From Lottia gigantea (taxonomy: Eukaryota; Mollusca; Gastropoda; Lottiidae), in the NCBI RefSeq assembly GCF_000327385.1, contig NW_008709220.1, positions 2,117,409 through 2,181,408 on the forward strand: DNA of 64,000 nucleotides. The letters are read 5' to 3'. Shown here one piece after another: positions 61,537 to 64,000 of this stretch (positions are counted from its first letter, which is position 1; each line of letters starts with the position of its first letter). A program made the translations under genes and the position numbers. Below the pieces are notes generated by a model. It had not been told where the DNA came from and made no database searches. It saw only the letters and a program-made list of their open reading frames with translations.

Positions 61537-64000
61537 AGAGACCAATATCAGCTATTTATATAGTCGTCATAATATTTACTTTACCAGTTGATAGAGCTCA
61601 ATATCAGCTATCTGTATAGTCGTCATAATATTTACTTTACCAGTTGATAGAGCTCAATATCAGCTATCTGTATAGTCATCTCAATATTTACTTTACCAGT
61701 TGATAGAGCCCAATATCAGCTATCTGTATAGTCGTCATAATATTTACTTTACCAGCTGATAGAGCTCAATATCAGCTATCTGTATAGTCATCTCAATATT
61801 TACTTTACCAGTTGATAGAGCCCAATATCAGCTATTTGTATAGTCATCTCAATATCTACTTTACCAGTTGATAGAGCCCAATATCAGCCATTTGTATAGT
61901 CATCTCAATATCTACTTTACCAGTTGATAGAGCTTAATTTCAGCTATTTGTATAGTCATCTTAATATTTACTTTACCAGTTGAAAGAGCCCAATATCAGC
62001 TATTTGTATAGTCATCTCAATATTTACTTTACCAGTTGATAGAGCCCAATATCAGCTATTTGTATAGTCATCTCAATATTTACTTTACCAGTTGATAGAG
62101 CCCAATATCAGCCATTTGTGTAGCCATCTCAATATTTACTTTACCAGTTAATAGAGACCAATATCAGCTATTTGTATAGTCATCTCAATATTTACTTTAC
62201 CAGTTAATAGAGACCAATATCAGCTATTTGTATAGTCATCTCAATATCTTCTTTACTAGTTGATAGAGCAGAATATCGGCTATTTGTATAGTCATCTCAA
62301 TATTTACTTTACCAGTTGATAGAGACCAATATCAGTTAATTGTATAGTCATCTCAATATTTACTTTACCAGTTGATAGAGCCCAATATCAGCTATTTGTA
62401 TAGTCATCTCAATATCTACTTTACCAGTTGATAGAGACCAATATCAGCTATTTGTATAGTCATCTCAATATTTACTTTACCAGTTGATAGAGCCCAATAT
62501 CAGCTATTTGTATAGTCATCTCAATATTTACTTTACCAGTTGATAGAGACCAATATCAGCTATTTGTGTAGCCATCTCAATATTTACTTTACCAGTTGAT
62601 AGAGCCCAATATCAGCTATTTGTATAGTCATCTCAATATTTACTTTACCAGTTGATAGAGCCCAATATCAGCTATTTGTATAGTCATCTCAATATTTACT
62701 TTACCAGTTGATAGAGCCCAATATCAGCTATTTGTATAGTCATCTCAATATTTACTTTACCAGTTGATAGAGACCAATATCAGCTATTTGTATAGCCATC
62801 TCAATATTTACTTTACCAGTTGATAGAGACCAATATCAGCTATAGGTATAGTCATCTCAATATTTACTTTACTAGTTGATAGAGCCCAATATCAGCTATA
62901 TGTATAATCATCTCAATATTTACTTAACCAGTTGATAGAGACCAATATCAGCTATATGTATAGTCATCTCAATATTTACTTTACCAGTTAATAGAGACCA
63001 ATATCAGCTATTTGTATAGTCATCTCAATATTTACTTTACCAGTTGATAGAGACCAATATCAGCTATTTGTATAGTCATCTCAATATTTACTTTACCAGT
63101 TGATAGAGCCCAATATCAGCTATTTGTATAGTCATCTCAATATTTACTTTACCAGTTGATAGAGCCCAATATCAGCTATTTGTATAGTCATCTCAATATT
63201 TACTTTACCAGTTGATAGAGCCCAATATCAGCTATCTGTATAGTCATCTCAATATTTACTTTACCAGTTAATGGAGCCCAATATCAGCTATCTGTATAGT
63301 CATCTCAATATTTACTTTACCAGTTGATAGAGCCCAATATCAGCCATTTGTATAGTCATCTCAATATTTACTTTACCAGTTGATAGAGCCCAATATCAGC
63401 TATTTGTATAGTCATCTCAATATTTACTTTACCAGTTAATGGAGCCCAATATCAGCTATCTGTATAGTCATCTCAATATTTACTTTACCAGTTGATAGAG
63501 CCCAATATCAGCCATTTGTATAGTCATCTCAATATTTACTTTACCAGTTAATGGAGCCCAATATCAGCTATCTGTATAGTCATCTCAATATTTACTTTAC
63601 CAGTTGATAGAGCCCAATATCAGCCATTTGTATAGTCATCTCAATATTTACTTTACCAGTTGATAGAGCCCAATATCAGCCATCTGTATAGTCATCTCAA
63701 TATTTACTTTACCAGTTGATGGAGCCCAATATCAGCTATCTGTATAGTCATCTCAATATTTACTTTACCAGTTGATAGAGACCAATATCAGCTATCTGTA
63801 TAGTCATCTCAATATTTACTTTACCAGTTGATAGAGACCAATATCAGCTATCTGTATAGTCATCTCAATATCTACTTTACCAGTTGATAGAGCCCAATAT
63901 CAGCTATCTGTATAGTCATCTCAATATTTACTTTACCAGTTGATAGAGCCCAATATCAGCTATCTGTATAGTCATCTCAATATCTACTTTACCAGTTGAT
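61537..64000. repeat. 56-bp tandem array continuing past the right edge
   Basis: About 44 copies of AGAGCCCAATATCAGCTATT, then TGTATAGTCATCTCAATATT, then TACTTTACCAGTTGAT. The first copies have GTCGTCATAATATT and are the most diverged. Variant blocks (CTATCTG, CCATTTG, AGAGACC, TTAATGGAGCC) recur in runs, for example the TTAATGGAGCC variant at 63268, 63438 and 63548, suggesting multi-unit duplications. No open frame or transcription signal. Confidence 0.96.

Overview
The window is animal nuclear DNA: A+T-rich, with intron-dense genes (28 POLR3B exons visible) and abundant tandem arrays, tRNA-derived SINEs and short hairpin DNA elements. A small secreted Gly/Tyr/Met-rich protein of the kind found in molluscan mantle, plus the overall repeat style, suggests a mollusc, most likely a limpet-like gastropod. 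That placement is an inference; the sequence alone does not prove it. There is one assembly gap (24453-24993).

Layout from left to right. (1) 173-998, minus strand: an internal exon of an unrecognised Ser/Asn/Gln-rich gene that continues off the left edge. (2) 5524-10521, plus: FAM76, a nuclear zinc-binding/coiled-coil protein, in eight exons. (3) 10522-15465: intergenic DNA with hairpin elements. (4) 20191-15466, minus: RTN4IP1 (OPA10), a mitochondrial quinone-oxidoreductase-like protein; seven internal junctions, eight coding exons and a 395-residue product. (5) 20998-41862, plus: POLR3B, the second-largest RNA polymerase III subunit. All exons can be read except one short one that must lie in or beside the gap. 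(6) 41863-47987: intergenic, with a 16-bp array and SINEs. (7) 47988-53493, plus: an AGPAT3/4-type lysophosphatidic acid acyltransferase in eight coding exons, with a likely non-coding first exon near 45.5 kb. (8) 54.5-57.1 kb: a 24-bp array lying between inverted copies of a dispersed repeat. (9) 58179-57760, minus: the glycine-rich secreted protein. (10) 58.7-64.0 kb: a 51-bp array and a 56-bp array that runs off the right edge.

FAM76 with gene 1, and POLR3B with RTN4IP1, are arranged head to head over short shared upstream regions. FAM76, POLR3B and the acyltransferase each carry an AAGATGGC/ATGGCGGC-type (YY1/TISU-like) element at or near the start, as expected for constitutive genes. The genes do not form one pathway.

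The most unusual structure is inside POLR3B. The 3' splice site of exon 14, together with the first bases of that exon, has been amplified into about 15 tandem 45-bp copies (32770-33491). Because exon 14 starts with GTAATA, every copy is an AG|GT juxtaposition, which is the signature of a recursive (ratchet) splice site. Exon 4 shows the same kind of event on a smaller scale: a 34-bp unit has triplicated its acceptor. A relic duplicate of part of exon 16, split by a SINE with target-site duplications, lies in the preceding intron. Two further acceptors sit directly against a SINE tail and a hairpin element.
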